A stretch of 64,000 nt of DNA from Flavicella sp963932955 (GCA_963932955.1 CAWVRK010000010.1:6194-70193), one strand, 5' to 3'. Counted from the first letter of the stretch, positions 19,881 through 28,444 are shown. Made by a program: numbers and translations. Notes: a model not told the origin generated them from the letters alone.

Positions 19881-20593
19881 TAAAAATAGCAAAAACCGGA
19901 ATTGTTGGCTCTTTTTGGCTCCTAGTTTTGTCCTGTGGAGGAGACAGTGAACCCTTAAATCCCAGTGTTGCAAGTCCAAAAAATCCTGTTTTGGCAAAAC
20001 CATTGAATGCAGCAACCTGCTTTGAAGGAACTCCCCTATCTGAAACAATTAGCAGTGTTGATTTTCAATGGAGTGCCGATGAAAATTCAGAATCCTACGA
20101 GCTTACAATTGTGAACCTAAACACCAACCTCGTTGTCACCAAACTACTCGGAATTGAAACGAATACGATCCGTGAACCCCTCACAAAAGGAATCCCTTAC
20201 GCATGGACTGTAACGGCAAAATCCTCCAAAACCGAGGAAACTGGAGAAAGCGATCTTTGGAACTTTTTCTTAGCAAGTGATGGAATTGTAAACTACGCGC
20301 CCTTTCCAGCTGCTCTTCTCACTCCCAAATCAAGTGAAACTCTTCAATTGTCTGGAACAGCTTCAACTTTTAGCTGGGCAGGAAGTGACCCCGATTCAGA
20401 TAGCGTTTTGACATACACCCTTTATTTGGATCGCATAGATGGAATGCAAAATCCTTCTGAAGAGCGGTCAAACTTGACAGCACAGAGTGTCGATGTCTCA
20501 TTGGAACCCAATGCCAATTATTTTTGGAGAGTCAAAACCAGCGATGGATCCAATAATAGTTACTCAAGTATTTATCGCTTTAAAACAGAATAA
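19877..20593 (+). CDS. Two-FN3-domain lipoprotein, cargo-paired (copy 1)
   Basis: The 238-residue lipoprotein (signal LLVLSCGGDSEPLN) has two Ig/FN3-like domains. Domain one (about 35-130) has VDFQWSADENSESYELTIV and IPYAWTVTAKS. Domain two (about 145-235) has STFSWAGSDPDSDSVLTYTLYLD and NYFWRVKTSDG. It overlaps the GH5 stop codon by 4 bp (ATGA), a sign of translational coupling. A paralogue of the same size and domain order follows the other T9SS cargo gene at 27709. The YYWRVKAxD-like strand pattern is seen in both. No enzyme motif is present. A role as surface-anchored binding partner or docking protein for the upstream cargo is my inference; a plain glycan-binding protein is the alternative. 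Confidence 0.75.
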   Translation: MIKIAKTGIVGSFWLLVLSCGGDSEPLNPSVASPKNPVLAKPLNAATCFEGTPLSETISSVDFQWSADENSESYELTIVNLNTNLVVTKLLGIETNTIREPLTKGIPYAWTVTAKSSKTEETGESDLWNFFLASDGIVNYAPFPAALLTPKSSETLQLSGTASTFSWAGSDPDSDSVLTYTLYLDRIDGMQNPSEERSNLTAQSVDVSLEPNANYFWRVKTSDGSNNSYSSIYRFKTE

Positions 20594-20609
20594 AAAGGCC
20601 TCGCCTTTT
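20593..20609 (+). terminator. Putative terminator of the susC operon
   Basis: AAAAGGC (20593-20599) and GCCTTTT (20603-20609) form a 7-bp stem with a 3-nt CTC loop. The stem starts within the stop codon of the last operon gene and ends in four T. It is short, so termination strength is uncertain, but position and symmetry fit. Confidence 0.45.
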
Positions 20610-20623
20610 CAATGCCGATCGAT

Positions 20624-20640
20624 GTTTGTAAAATACAAAC
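20624..20640 (+). promoter_or_regulatory. Perfect palindrome upstream of the regulator gene
   Basis: GTTTGTA (20624-20630), AAA, TACAAAC (20634-20640) is a perfect 7-3-7 inverted repeat ending 15 bp before the -7 box of the regulator gene. It covers the place where a -33 box would be. An operator for autoregulation or another repressor is plausible (inference). Its symmetry differs from the direct repeats in front of the two flanking operons, so a different protein may bind it. Confidence 0.45.
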
Positions 20641-20655
20641 GACGTGTAAAAATGT

Positions 20656-20663
20656 TATCTTTG
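20656..20663 (+). promoter_or_regulatory. -7 box of the regulator promoter (TATCTTTG)
   Basis: TATCTTTG matches TAnnTTTG and lies 32 bp before the ATG at 20696. No TTG/TTTG stands 17-23 bp upstream; the nearest TTTG (20625-20628) is 27 bp away inside the palindrome. The promoter may therefore be weak or activator-dependent. Confidence 0.5.
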
Positions 20664-20695
20664 AAAAACTGCTATTTGACCAAACCACCTGAAAA

Positions 20696-23554
20696 ATGAT
20701 TCGAAAAGGATTCGTTGTTTTTTTTCTTAGCCTTGTGTTCCCCCTCTTCGGACAGTTTACGGGGGTGCCTTATATTGAAAACTTTGCAAAAGAAAACTTT
20801 CATTCAAAAGTTTGGGATATTGCTCAAGGAATCAATGGAGAGCTGTATTTAGCTACCCCAAAAGGTTTGACGGTGTTTGACGGGATTCGATGGAAAAACC
20901 ATTCTGTCAATTTTGAGTCAGACTTGCGTTCCGTATACTTTGATGAGGCACAGCGGATCTATACTTCTGGTCACGGAGGTTTTGGATATTGGTCAAAAAA
21001 TGACAAAGGAGCCTTGGAGTACACCCGCTTGTTTTTCAAACCTGCAACTGAAAGGTCTCCTTTGATGCCTGTTTTCTCAAAAATCATTGAGCTTGAAGGC
21101 AATATTTTATTTCAATCTTTTCAAAAAATTTATGTCTACGACCCTCTTACCGAAGTTTTTACAATTATTGGCGCTTCCAAAGAGTTTGAAACGTTGTTTG
21201 TTTCGAAAGAAAGAGCGTTTGTCGTGGACTACGGGAAAGGCCTTTTTGAACTCAAAGAAAATTTACTGCACCCCATTGCAGGTACAACTCAGTTTCAAAA
21301 AGACATTGTAGGCGTCTTTGTGGAGGAAAGTGAGGAGCTCCTGATCATCACTAAAAAAAGAGGTGTTTGGTCTTATAAAGATGGGGAAACCGTGAAAAAA
21401 CAATGGAACAGCAACCAATCGTTTGAAACATCCTTGATCAATGATGTTGTCAAAACAAAAAAAGAAAGTTACGTTTTTGCCAGCCAAAGAAACGGGGTAT
21501 ACCTTGTTTCCAAACAAGGTGAAATTTTGTTGCACTTAGACAAAAATTCAGGTTTGCAAAACAACAGCACACTCAATGCTTTCTCCGACAGCAACCATAA
21601 CATTTGGCTCGGGTTTGAAAATAGCCTCAGCTATGTAAATGCCAACAGCAATAGCCGCATATTAAATGACACTAAAAGTGAATTTGGAAATGTCTACGCA
21701 AGCCTTCAGAAAGATTCCATTTTTTACTTGGGCACGAACCAAGGGGTCTTTCAAAAAAAACGAAACGATCGCTCAAAAAGCCCCGAACGCATTCCTGGAG
21801 ATGAAAAGCAAATCTGGTCTATTGAAGATATCGACGGGTCTATTTTAGTCGCGCATGACACTGGTGTTTCTAAAGTTGTTGGCAATCGTTTGGAAACTAT
21901 AAACACTGAAAATGGGGCTTGGATTTTTAAAAAACACCCTCAAAAAGAGGACCTGCTATACGTCGGCTATTATTCCGGTATTTGCTTGTTCAAACGCATC
22001 GAAAACGAATGGGTGTTTCAACACAAAATAGAAGGTTTTGGCGAATCTTCGAGATTTATTGAGTTCGATCAGTTTGGGCAATTGTGGGTTGCACATCCCC
22101 AAAAAGGATATTATCGATTGGTCTTGACCCCTGATGGGGAACAAGCCAAAAAGATTTCTTTTTACGGAGAACAAAACCAAAATGTAATGCCCTATGCTTA
22201 TTTTTGCAAAATTGACAACAACCTTGTCTTTTTCAACCCGCTTGGTTTTTTTGAATACGATCCCATCGAAAATAATTTTGTACCCGTCAAATATGCGAGT
22301 CAGATGTTCAAAGGGCTCAAAAAAACGAACAACATCAAACAATACGGAAATATCTTTTGGTTTTCTACAGAAACCTCTTTGGGCTATGTGTATCGAAATG
22401 GCAACAAGTTCAAACGGATAGAAGAAGCTTTTGCGCCAATTCGAAAAAAACATTATTTAAACGATTTCCACAAATTTACAAAGCTCAATGACTCTCTCTA
22501 TGCAGTCGGAATGAACGAAGGCCTGCTCTTTCATGAAATCCTTCAAGAGCCTGAAGAGAAGAAAAAAATCGATCCTCCCTTGATTCAATCGCTTCACCTG
22601 ATTGGAGCACAAGATACCATTGCTGGCAGTATTGGTCAAAAAACAGTATTGAACGTTCCCTATAAAAACAACTTCTTAAAATTCACCTTAGCGACCCCCA
22701 AAGCCCCTGTAGGAACCACTTGGGAAATCCAATATAAATTAGAAGGCCTTGACAGTATGTGGTCTCCCTGGAAACCCATTACGGAGTTGAATTTCCCCGG
22801 GCTTGCTTCCAAAAAATACACGCTGCTATTGAGAGCAAAAGACCGTGATGACAACATTTCTCTCACAACATCCAAGTCTTTTTATGTTGCTACTCCTTGG
22901 TATTTTAATGAGGTTTCCATTTTGGCCTATGTGCTAATTATCATTGTTTTCAACGTGTGTTTTAGGGTCTACTTTAAAAGGAAAAATGTCAAACACATCG
23001 CTCTTCTTAAAGAACAAGAACGGGAAAAAAGAGTCCGTGAAAGAGAAACATACGCCTTGGAGAAATTAAAGACCGAAAAACAAATGCTCGTTTTAAAGGA
23101 AAAAAATCTCAGTCTTGAAATTGAAAATAAAAATGCAGAATTGGCTTCCTTGACGTTAAAAAGATTGCAACGAAATGAATTGATCTCTGCGCTCAAAGAA
23201 AATGTAAAAGAGCTAAAAAATTCCACTCAAGATGTAGAATTGAACACACAAATCAAAAAATTGCTCAAGAAAACAGACAACCTCCTCGTAGACAAAGAAG
23301 ATTGGCTGTCATTTGAACTGCACTTTCGAAATGCCCATGAAAATTTCTTTAAAAACATCCGCGAAAAACACAAAGATTTGTCATCAAACGAATACAAATT
23401 GAGCGCCTATTTAAAGATCAATCTTTCCTCAAAAGAAATTGCTTCCTTGATGCACATTTCTACAAGAAGTGTCGAACAAAACCGATACCGTTTGCGACAA
23501 AAAATGAATCTCGACAAGGAGGAAAATTTGGTGCGCTACATTCAGTCGTTTTAA
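20696..23554 (+). CDS. Membrane-spanning sensor/regulator: beta-propeller, triple-tyrosine domain, LuxR-type HTH
   Basis: The 952-residue protein has a signal-anchor-like N-terminus (FVVFFLSLVFPLFGQ). A long periplasmic region of propeller-type repeats follows (about 25-640: GELYLATPKGLTVFDGIRWK, NNIWLGFENSLSYV-like strands). Then come a triple-tyrosine domain (about 655-735), one transmembrane helix (about 740-762, ILAYVLIIIVFNVCF) and a cytoplasmic coiled coil (about 765-850). The C-terminal HTH has LSSKEIASLMHISTRSVEQNR (split here as LSSKEIASLM and HISTRSVEQNR; about 905-925). There are no histidine-kinase or receiver domains, so it is not a classical hybrid two-component system; signal and DNA binding sit in one chain. 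It lies between two operons that share a direct-repeat element, which makes it their likely activator (inference). Its ligand would be a periplasmic oligosaccharide. Confidence 0.88.
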   Translation: MIRKGFVVFFLSLVFPLFGQFTGVPYIENFAKENFHSKVWDIAQGINGELYLATPKGLTVFDGIRWKNHSVNFESDLRSVYFDEAQRIYTSGHGGFGYWSKNDKGALEYTRLFFKPATERSPLMPVFSKIIELEGNILFQSFQKIYVYDPLTEVFTIIGASKEFETLFVSKERAFVVDYGKGLFELKENLLHPIAGTTQFQKDIVGVFVEESEELLIITKKRGVWSYKDGETVKKQWNSNQSFETSLINDVVKTKKESYVFASQRNGVYLVSKQGEILLHLDKNSGLQNNSTLNAFSDSNHNIWLGFENSLSYVNANSNSRILNDTKSEFGNVYASLQKDSIFYLGTNQGVFQKKRNDRSKSPERIPGDEKQIWSIEDIDGSILVAHDTGVSKVVGNRLETINTENGAWIFKKHPQKEDLLYVGYYSGICLFKRIENEWVFQHKIEGFGESSRFIEFDQFGQLWVAHPQKGYYRLVLTPDGEQAKKISFYGEQNQNVMPYAYFCKIDNNLVFFNPLGFFEYDPIENNFVPVKYASQMFKGLKKTNNIKQYGNIFWFSTETSLGYVYRNGNKFKRIEEAFAPIRKKHYLNDFHKFTKLNDSLYAVGMNEGLLFHEILQEPEEKKKIDPPLIQSLHLIGAQDTIAGSIGQKTVLNVPYKNNFLKFTLATPKAPVGTTWEIQYKLEGLDSMWSPWKPITELNFPGLASKKYTLLLRAKDRDDNISLTTSKSFYVATPWYFNEVSILAYVLIIIVFNVCFRVYFKRKNVKHIALLKEQEREKRVRERETYALEKLKTEKQMLVLKEKNLSLEIENKNAELASLTLKRLQRNELISALKENVKELKNSTQDVELNTQIKKLLKKTDNLLVDKEDWLSFELHFRNAHENFFKNIREKHKDLSSNEYKLSAYLKINLSSKEIASLMHISTRSVEQNRYRLRQKMNLDKEENLVRYIQSF

Positions 23555-23777
23555 AAATTTATTTTGTGTTTTGTTTGCTTTCCCCTGAATGGCATTTCGC
23601 CATTGCTACGCGAATTTCTCTGTCCCCTAAAACTTCCCTTATTGTTGCCGGGTCTTTAAAAGACAGTAGACATTAGAACAACTGCTTGGAAAAACTCCTC
23701 AAAAAAGACGATTTTACACCTGTTTTTCAATGGCATACCTACATTTTAATGACGATTCAAAAAAATATCGAATGATT
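23555..23777. other. Intergenic region after the regulator, no gene seen
   Basis: Together with the promoter segment below it forms a 340-bp gap before the ATG at 23895. It holds a short inverted repeat, AATGGC (23588-23593) and GCCATT (23599-23604), without a T-tract, which could weakly end the regulator transcript. I see no coding frame with a start and plausible codon use, and no RNA gene. Confidence 0.4.
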
Positions 23778-23804
23778 TGTAGGGGTTTTTTAGAGGTATT
23801 TGTT
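23778..23804 (+). promoter_or_regulatory. Direct-repeat operator candidate upstream of the secreted CBM protein
   Basis: GGGGT at 23782-23786 and GAGGT at 23793-23797 are 11 bp apart, within a 27-bp element starting TGTAGGGGTTTT. It matches the element upstream of susC (7592-7618) at 22 of 27 positions. It lies 117 bp before the ATG at 23895, compared with 122 bp for susC. This is the second half of a two-operon regulon signature. Confidence 0.6.
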
Positions 23805-23831
23805 GCCTCTAAATAGGTGGTTTTACTTTAT
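23803..23831 (+). promoter_or_regulatory. Promoter candidate (TTG-N18-TACTTTAT)
   Basis: TTG at 23803-23805, 18 bp, then TACTTTAT at 23824-23831, a poor match to TAnnTTTG. The surrounding words AAATAG and TTTACTTTA recur upstream of susC as AAATAG and TTTACTTTG, supporting a common, activator-dependent core. It lies 63 bp before the chosen start codon. Confidence 0.4.
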
Positions 23832-23894
23832 TTTAGCAAGGCAAACAATAAAAAACCTCCCGTTGCTAAAAGTTCGGGCTTACAACCAAAAAAA

Positions 23895-26800
23895 ATGAAC
23901 AAAAACTTCTTTTTAGCCCTGTTCTTGTTGACAGGAATTGTGTTCGGACAAGAAACCCTGCACGTAGATTTTGAAACTGTGAATGCGGACATTGTTTTCA
24001 ACAGTTGGAACAGCTCTTCTACTTTTTCTAAAGTTGAAAATCCAAATTCATCAGGGATCAACACCTCTAGCCATGTTGGACAGTTTACTTCAGGAAATGA
24101 CAATGGAATTGGCATCGGAGTCATGGGATCAACAGAAATCTTCCAAACACCCTTCGACCTGAGCAACATCAATTATTTTAAAATGAAAGTATGGTCCGAA
24201 GAAGTGATCGATGTAACCTTTCATTTGGAAAACAATCCGGACTGGGGAAATAATTTTGAAGTAACCCAAGGTGTTTTTGAAGAACAGTTGAATCAATGGG
24301 TGGAACTGACCTTCGATTTCAGTGACTTCTCAAATGCATACATGAACAATATTGTTCTCAAAATTAGCGGTGCAAATACGACTGAAGGAGATGTGTATTA
24401 TTTTGACGACATTGTCGGTTCTCCCTTGTACCCTCCAAATACAAGTACAAACCCAGCTTCAGGTGCCACAGATATTTCTATAAGATCAAATCTTAAAATT
24501 TCAACCAATTCAAAGTTCAAAAACACCGACGGCTCTGAACTATCCGACCTTTCAGGGACTGTTTCCTTGAAAATCGGAAGTGCTGATGGAACTGACGTTC
24601 CCTTTACTGCAAGCATCAACGATGCTAAAAATGTCATCACCCTTGACCCAAGTTCACCATTAGAAAATGCGACCACCTACTGGTATGGGATCATTGACAA
24701 TGCCTTGGCTTATGAAAATGGAACAGAAATCATCGGAGCCAATGCTGCTTTTACAAGCAAGGAAGCAAGCGTTGGTCCTGTTGAAGAAATGCTCTTTGAC
24801 TTTGACCAAAGCAATGTAGCTGTTGATTTTTCTGCTTGGGACGGAAACTCTCAATTTGAAAAAATAGCCAACCCAGATCCTACAGGAATCAATACTTCTG
24901 CAAACGTAGCTCAGTTTACCGCAGGAGATGGCGCAGGTGATGGTGGTGGTTGGAGCCCTCTTGGTGCTAATATCCCATCGGGTGCTGTGGATTTTACAGA
25001 AACCCCATTTGTACGTGTAAAAATTTGGGCAGCAAATCCAATCACGCTCACGTTTAAATTTGAAAACAATCCAACTTGGCAGGACCAAGCAGAGTTCTCT
25101 TATACCCTCCGTGAAGACGAACTTAGCCAATGGACTGAAGTTGTTTATAATTTTGGCAGTGTCACGCTGACAAATCAAAATAAAATCAATCTTTATTTTG
25201 ACGGAGCGAGAAATCATACGACTGCAGGAACCGTTTATTACTTTGACGAGATCAAAGTAAGCGATGTTGCACCTGCTGCTACGTTCACAACCAATCCTCC
25301 TTCCGGATCTACTGAAATCCCTTTGGGAAGTAACTTGCAAATCAACACCAACCTTGCGTTTAGAAATTTGGACGGCACAGCAATTACAGATTTTACAGGA
25401 AAAGTGGCCTTGAAAACAAACGATGTCAATGGTGCCGACATCCCTTTTACGGCAAGCATCAATGAAAGTAAAAACAGCATCACCCTTGACCCAACTGAAA
25501 ATTTGAGTGGCGCCACAACCTATTGGTTTGGAATTTTAGACGGAACACTTAAAACCTCTGAAAACGAGTTAATTACGAGTGTAAATACTACATTTACCAC
25601 AAAGGCCGCTGTTGTTGGAGATGTGGTGGAAACACTGTTTGATTTTGACACGACAAATACAGCTGTTGGATTTGAAAGTTGGGGAGGTACAGGTTTTTCT
25701 AAAATTGCAAACCCAGACGCGACAGGGATCAATACTTCTAGTTTTGTAGGGGAATACACACACGCAGGAAATGATTCTGGGTTGGAAAACAGTCTTGTCG
25801 GTGGGGATACACCTCTGACAGCTTTGGATTTCTCTGAAACTCCTTATGTCCGAGTAAAAGTATGGGTGAACAAACCCGTGAGTGTCATGGTGAGAATTCA
25901 AAATTATCCAGATTATGGCAAAGGTTTTGAACAAAGCATTGAGGTTACAGAAGTCAACCAATGGGTGCAACTAATTTACAACTTCAGTTCTGTCACTGCT
26001 TCAAATTACGACCGTGCTCAGATCTATTTTGACAGAACCGGATCGGGAGAATCATTAGCTGGTGACACGTATTATTTTGACGATTACGAAAAAACCAACA
26101 TTGCGCCTGTGGCGACATTTACAACCAATCCTGTTTCGGGAACTGCTGACTTTTCCGTAGGCCGTGCTTTAGAAATCAGCACCAACCTGGACTTCAGAAA
26201 TTTGGACGATTCGGACATCATAGACTTGACAGGAAAAGTAGCTTTGAAAACAAACAATGCCAATGGAACTGACATTCCCTTTACAGCTGCTATCAACGAA
26301 ACCAAAAACACCATCACCCTTGATCCTGATATATATCTGGAAGGTGAAACTACCTATTGGTTTGGAATTGTCGATGGAACTATTGAAACTTCCAACAATA
26401 CAGTTGTTACTGGAGTCAGTGCAATGTTTACAACCAAAGCAGTCGTAGAACAGACACTTGTAGACTATGAGACTTTTGAGGGAGGAACTAATTTTGACAC
26501 TTGGTTCGGAGATGAATGTGACTTCGATGCAGCCTTTTCCAATCCGTTCCAAGACGGAAACAACTCCTCTACTACGGTATTCAAATACAGCGATATAGGC
26601 GGACAATATGCAAATGTGCGTTTTGATCTTGAAGAAAATTTGGACCTCAGTACCAATAGTACATTTAGTTTGATGGTTTATGTGCCGTCTGATGGCCTTA
26701 GCGGAGTACAAACCAATCAAATCTCATTAAAACTTCAAGATGGAAACACAGCAAGCCCCTGGGAAACACAAACTCAAATTGACAAGCCTGTGATCTTGGA

Positions 26801-27704
26801 CCAATGGCAAGAAATTACCTTTGATTTTGCGAATGACCCTTATGTCAACTGGTTGATTATCAACACCGCTCCTGAAGACAGGACCGATTTGAACAGAGTT
26901 GTTCTTCAGATGAATGGCGAAAACAACACCGACCAGGTAATCGCTTATATAGACAACATCAAAGGTCCTAAAGTGTCGGATTCAGGAACAGGGAACACTG
27001 ACTTTTCAGTTCCTGCAAACAACTTTCGGATTGCCGTCACAGGTGAGACTTGTTTGGACAAGGGCAATGGAAAAATTGAAATTATCGCGATTGAAAACAA
27101 CACCTATAATGCGACTATCAACAACAATACCTATCCATTTGTAGACAATACTTTGACAATTGAAAACTTAGCAAGCGGTTCCTATACGATGTGTATTTCG
27201 GTTGCAAATCAAAATTTTGAAAGCTGTTTTGCAATCGAGGTCGCCCAAGGAGAAACGCTAAAGGTCGCTGCAAAAATCATCGTGAACAAAATTCAAGTTG
27301 AAATTGAGCAAGGTACGGCTCCTTATACCGTCTATCTCAATGAAAAACCAGTCTTAGAAACCTATGACAGCGCTTTGGAAATCGAAGGGATTCACTACGG
27401 AGATCGTCTTGAAATCAAAACAGGCATTGCCTGTGAAGGATCTTTTACAAAAACAGTTGCGAACAATGGAACAGTCACTGCCCTACCGAATCCAACAAAT
27501 GGCAGCTTTGAAATCGGATTGGCAACAGAAGAAAAAGAAGTAATCGTTTCGATTTACAATTTAAAATCCAAATTGCTAAGTCGCAAGCCGTACCCTGTTA
27601 ATTCAGGAAAAATTCAATTGAATCTTGAAGGTGCCCCTAGCGGATTGTACCTGGTAAAAGTAAATGCAGAAGAAACTATCACTTTAAAAATCGTAAAATA
27701 CTAA
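23895..27704 (+). CDS. T9SS-secreted repeat protein: four CBM-like and three Ig-like domains
   Basis: I choose the ATG at 23895, which gives a clean signal peptide (MNKNFFLALFLLTGIVFGQ); an in-frame GTG at 23817 would place the promoter inside the gene. The 1269-residue protein alternates CBM-like units (about 20-178, 297-459, 577-737, 852-1027; each opens like LFDFDTTNTAVGF and has GINTSSxVxxFT) with SbsA-type Ig domains (181-292, 463-572, 740-849; ATFTTNPxSG, ITLDP, TTYWFGI). Unit length is about 277-280 residues. A module starting NFRIAVTGETC (about 1036-1194) and a T9SS sorting domain (about 1196-1269) match the end of the GH5 protein. No glycosidase domain is seen, so a multivalent secreted or surface glycan binder is inferred. 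A two-FN3 lipoprotein gene follows 4 bp later. Confidence 0.85.
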   Translation: MNKNFFLALFLLTGIVFGQETLHVDFETVNADIVFNSWNSSSTFSKVENPNSSGINTSSHVGQFTSGNDNGIGIGVMGSTEIFQTPFDLSNINYFKMKVWSEEVIDVTFHLENNPDWGNNFEVTQGVFEEQLNQWVELTFDFSDFSNAYMNNIVLKISGANTTEGDVYYFDDIVGSPLYPPNTSTNPASGATDISIRSNLKISTNSKFKNTDGSELSDLSGTVSLKIGSADGTDVPFTASINDAKNVITLDPSSPLENATTYWYGIIDNALAYENGTEIIGANAAFTSKEASVGPVEEMLFDFDQSNVAVDFSAWDGNSQFEKIANPDPTGINTSANVAQFTAGDGAGDGGGWSPLGANIPSGAVDFTETPFVRVKIWAANPITLTFKFENNPTWQDQAEFSYTLREDELSQWTEVVYNFGSVTLTNQNKINLYFDGARNHTTAGTVYYFDEIKVSDVAPAATFTTNPPSGSTEIPLGSNLQINTNLAFRNLDGTAITDFTGKVALKTNDVNGADIPFTASINESKNSITLDPTENLSGATTYWFGILDGTLKTSENELITSVNTTFTTKAAVVGDVVETLFDFDTTNTAVGFESWGGTGFSKIANPDATGINTSSFVGEYTHAGNDSGLENSLVGGDTPLTALDFSETPYVRVKVWVNKPVSVMVRIQNYPDYGKGFEQSIEVTEVNQWVQLIYNFSSVTASNYDRAQIYFDRTGSGESLAGDTYYFDDYEKTNIAPVATFTTNPVSGTADFSVGRALEISTNLDFRNLDDSDIIDLTGKVALKTNNANGTDIPFTAAINETKNTITLDPDIYLEGETTYWFGIVDGTIETSNNTVVTGVSAMFTTKAVVEQTLVDYETFEGGTNFDTWFGDECDFDAAFSNPFQDGNNSSTTVFKYSDIGGQYANVRFDLEENLDLSTNSTFSLMVYVPSDGLSGVQTNQISLKLQDGNTASPWETQTQIDKPVILDQWQEITFDFANDPYVNWLIINTAPEDRTDLNRVVLQMNGENNTDQVIAYIDNIKGPKVSDSGTGNTDFSVPANNFRIAVTGETCLDKGNGKIEIIAIENNTYNATINNNTYPFVDNTLTIENLASGSYTMCISVANQNFESCFAIEVAQGETLKVAAKIIVNKIQVEIEQGTAPYTVYLNEKPVLETYDSALEIEGIHYGDRLEIKTGIACEGSFTKTVANNGTVTALPNPTNGSFEIGLATEEKEVIVSIYNLKSKLLSRKPYPVNSGKIQLNLEGAPSGLYLVKVNAEETITLKIVKY
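23952..26975 (+). repeat. In-gene tandem repeat, about 830-840 bp period
   Basis: Repeat units begin near 23952, 24784, 25624 and 26449, spacings of 832, 840 and 825 bp. Units 1-3 each encode one CBM-like plus one Ig-like domain; unit 4 encodes only the CBM-like part. Conserved words include ACAACCAATCCT at the Ig starts of units 2 and 3. Units 2 and 3 look closest to each other, suggesting the more recent duplication. Confidence 0.7.
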
Positions 27705-27708
27705 AGCC

Positions 27709-28398
27709 ATGAAAAAATACATCTATATACTATTTGTAAGTTTTGCACTCGGATCCTGTAGCGGAGGGACTTCTGATGAGGGTCCAGAAGACACCAATCT
27801 AAACCCAACAACTCCGGGACTCATCTCTCCGACAAACAACTTACTTTGTGTTGATGCTACTTTGAATTTTAGTTGGGATGCTGCCACTGATGCCGATGGA
27901 GATGCCATCAACTACTTGCTTGAAATTGCAACTGACAATCAGTTTGAAAATATCGTAAAAACGCGAAACAACATCACTACAACCTCAACGCAATTTTCGT
28001 TGGAAACAGGAACTAGCTATTATTGGCGTGTGAAAGCGATGGATGAAGAAGATGGAGCGAGTGATTACTCTTCCGTCTACCAATTTTACACAGAAGGTGT
28101 CGGATTGGTCAATCACATTCCTTTCCTGCCTGCACTGATCGGTCCAGAAATGGAAGCAACTGTTTCTGAAAGCTCAGTAACTTTAGAATGGACTGCTAGT
28201 GATGTAGACAATGACACACTCATGTATGACCTCTATTTTGGAACGACTGAAACACCGGAATTGGTTTCAGAAAACCAACGTGAAACAACTTATGTCTCTA
28301 CGGTTAGCAGTGCGACAAATTACTACTGGAAAGTGGTTGTAAAAGATGGAAAAGGAGGCGCTTCCATCGGGCCTGTTTGGCATTTTTCTACAAACTAA
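27709..28398 (+). CDS. Two-FN3-domain lipoprotein, cargo-paired (copy 2)
   Basis: The 229-residue lipoprotein (signal FALGSCSGGTSDEGPED) is acidic after the cysteine, as in surface-exported Bacteroidota lipoproteins. It has two FN3-like domains: about 35-130 (TLNFSWDAATDADGDAINY, SYYWRVKAMDEEDGA) and about 140-228 (SVTLEWTASDVDNDTLMYDL, NYYWKVVVKDGKGGA). Size, order and motifs mirror the lipoprotein at 19877. It starts 4 bp after the secreted repeat protein, and a strong terminator follows. Since both copies directly trail a T9SS cargo with the same C-terminal module, I infer that each lipoprotein works with its own cargo. No catalytic motif is seen. Confidence 0.78.
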   Translation: MKKYIYILFVSFALGSCSGGTSDEGPEDTNLNPTTPGLISPTNNLLCVDATLNFSWDAATDADGDAINYLLEIATDNQFENIVKTRNNITTTSTQFSLETGTSYYWRVKAMDEEDGASDYSSVYQFYTEGVGLVNHIPFLPALIGPEMEATVSESSVTLEWTASDVDNDTLMYDLYFGTTETPELVSENQRETTYVSTVSSATNYYWKVVVKDGKGGASIGPVWHFSTN

Positions 28399-28444
28399 AG
28401 AGAAGAAGTATAAGGCCTGTTCTTTTTTAAATCAAACCTATTGG

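Noticed and set aside
23588..23604. AATGGC/GCCATT hairpin after the regulator gene
   Set aside because: Only 6 bp and without a T-tract, so not called as a terminator.
23817..23894. Longer N-terminus for the secreted repeat protein from a GTG at 23817
   Set aside because: It would put a basic stretch before the signal peptide and overlap the promoter core; the ATG at 23895 gives a typical signal.
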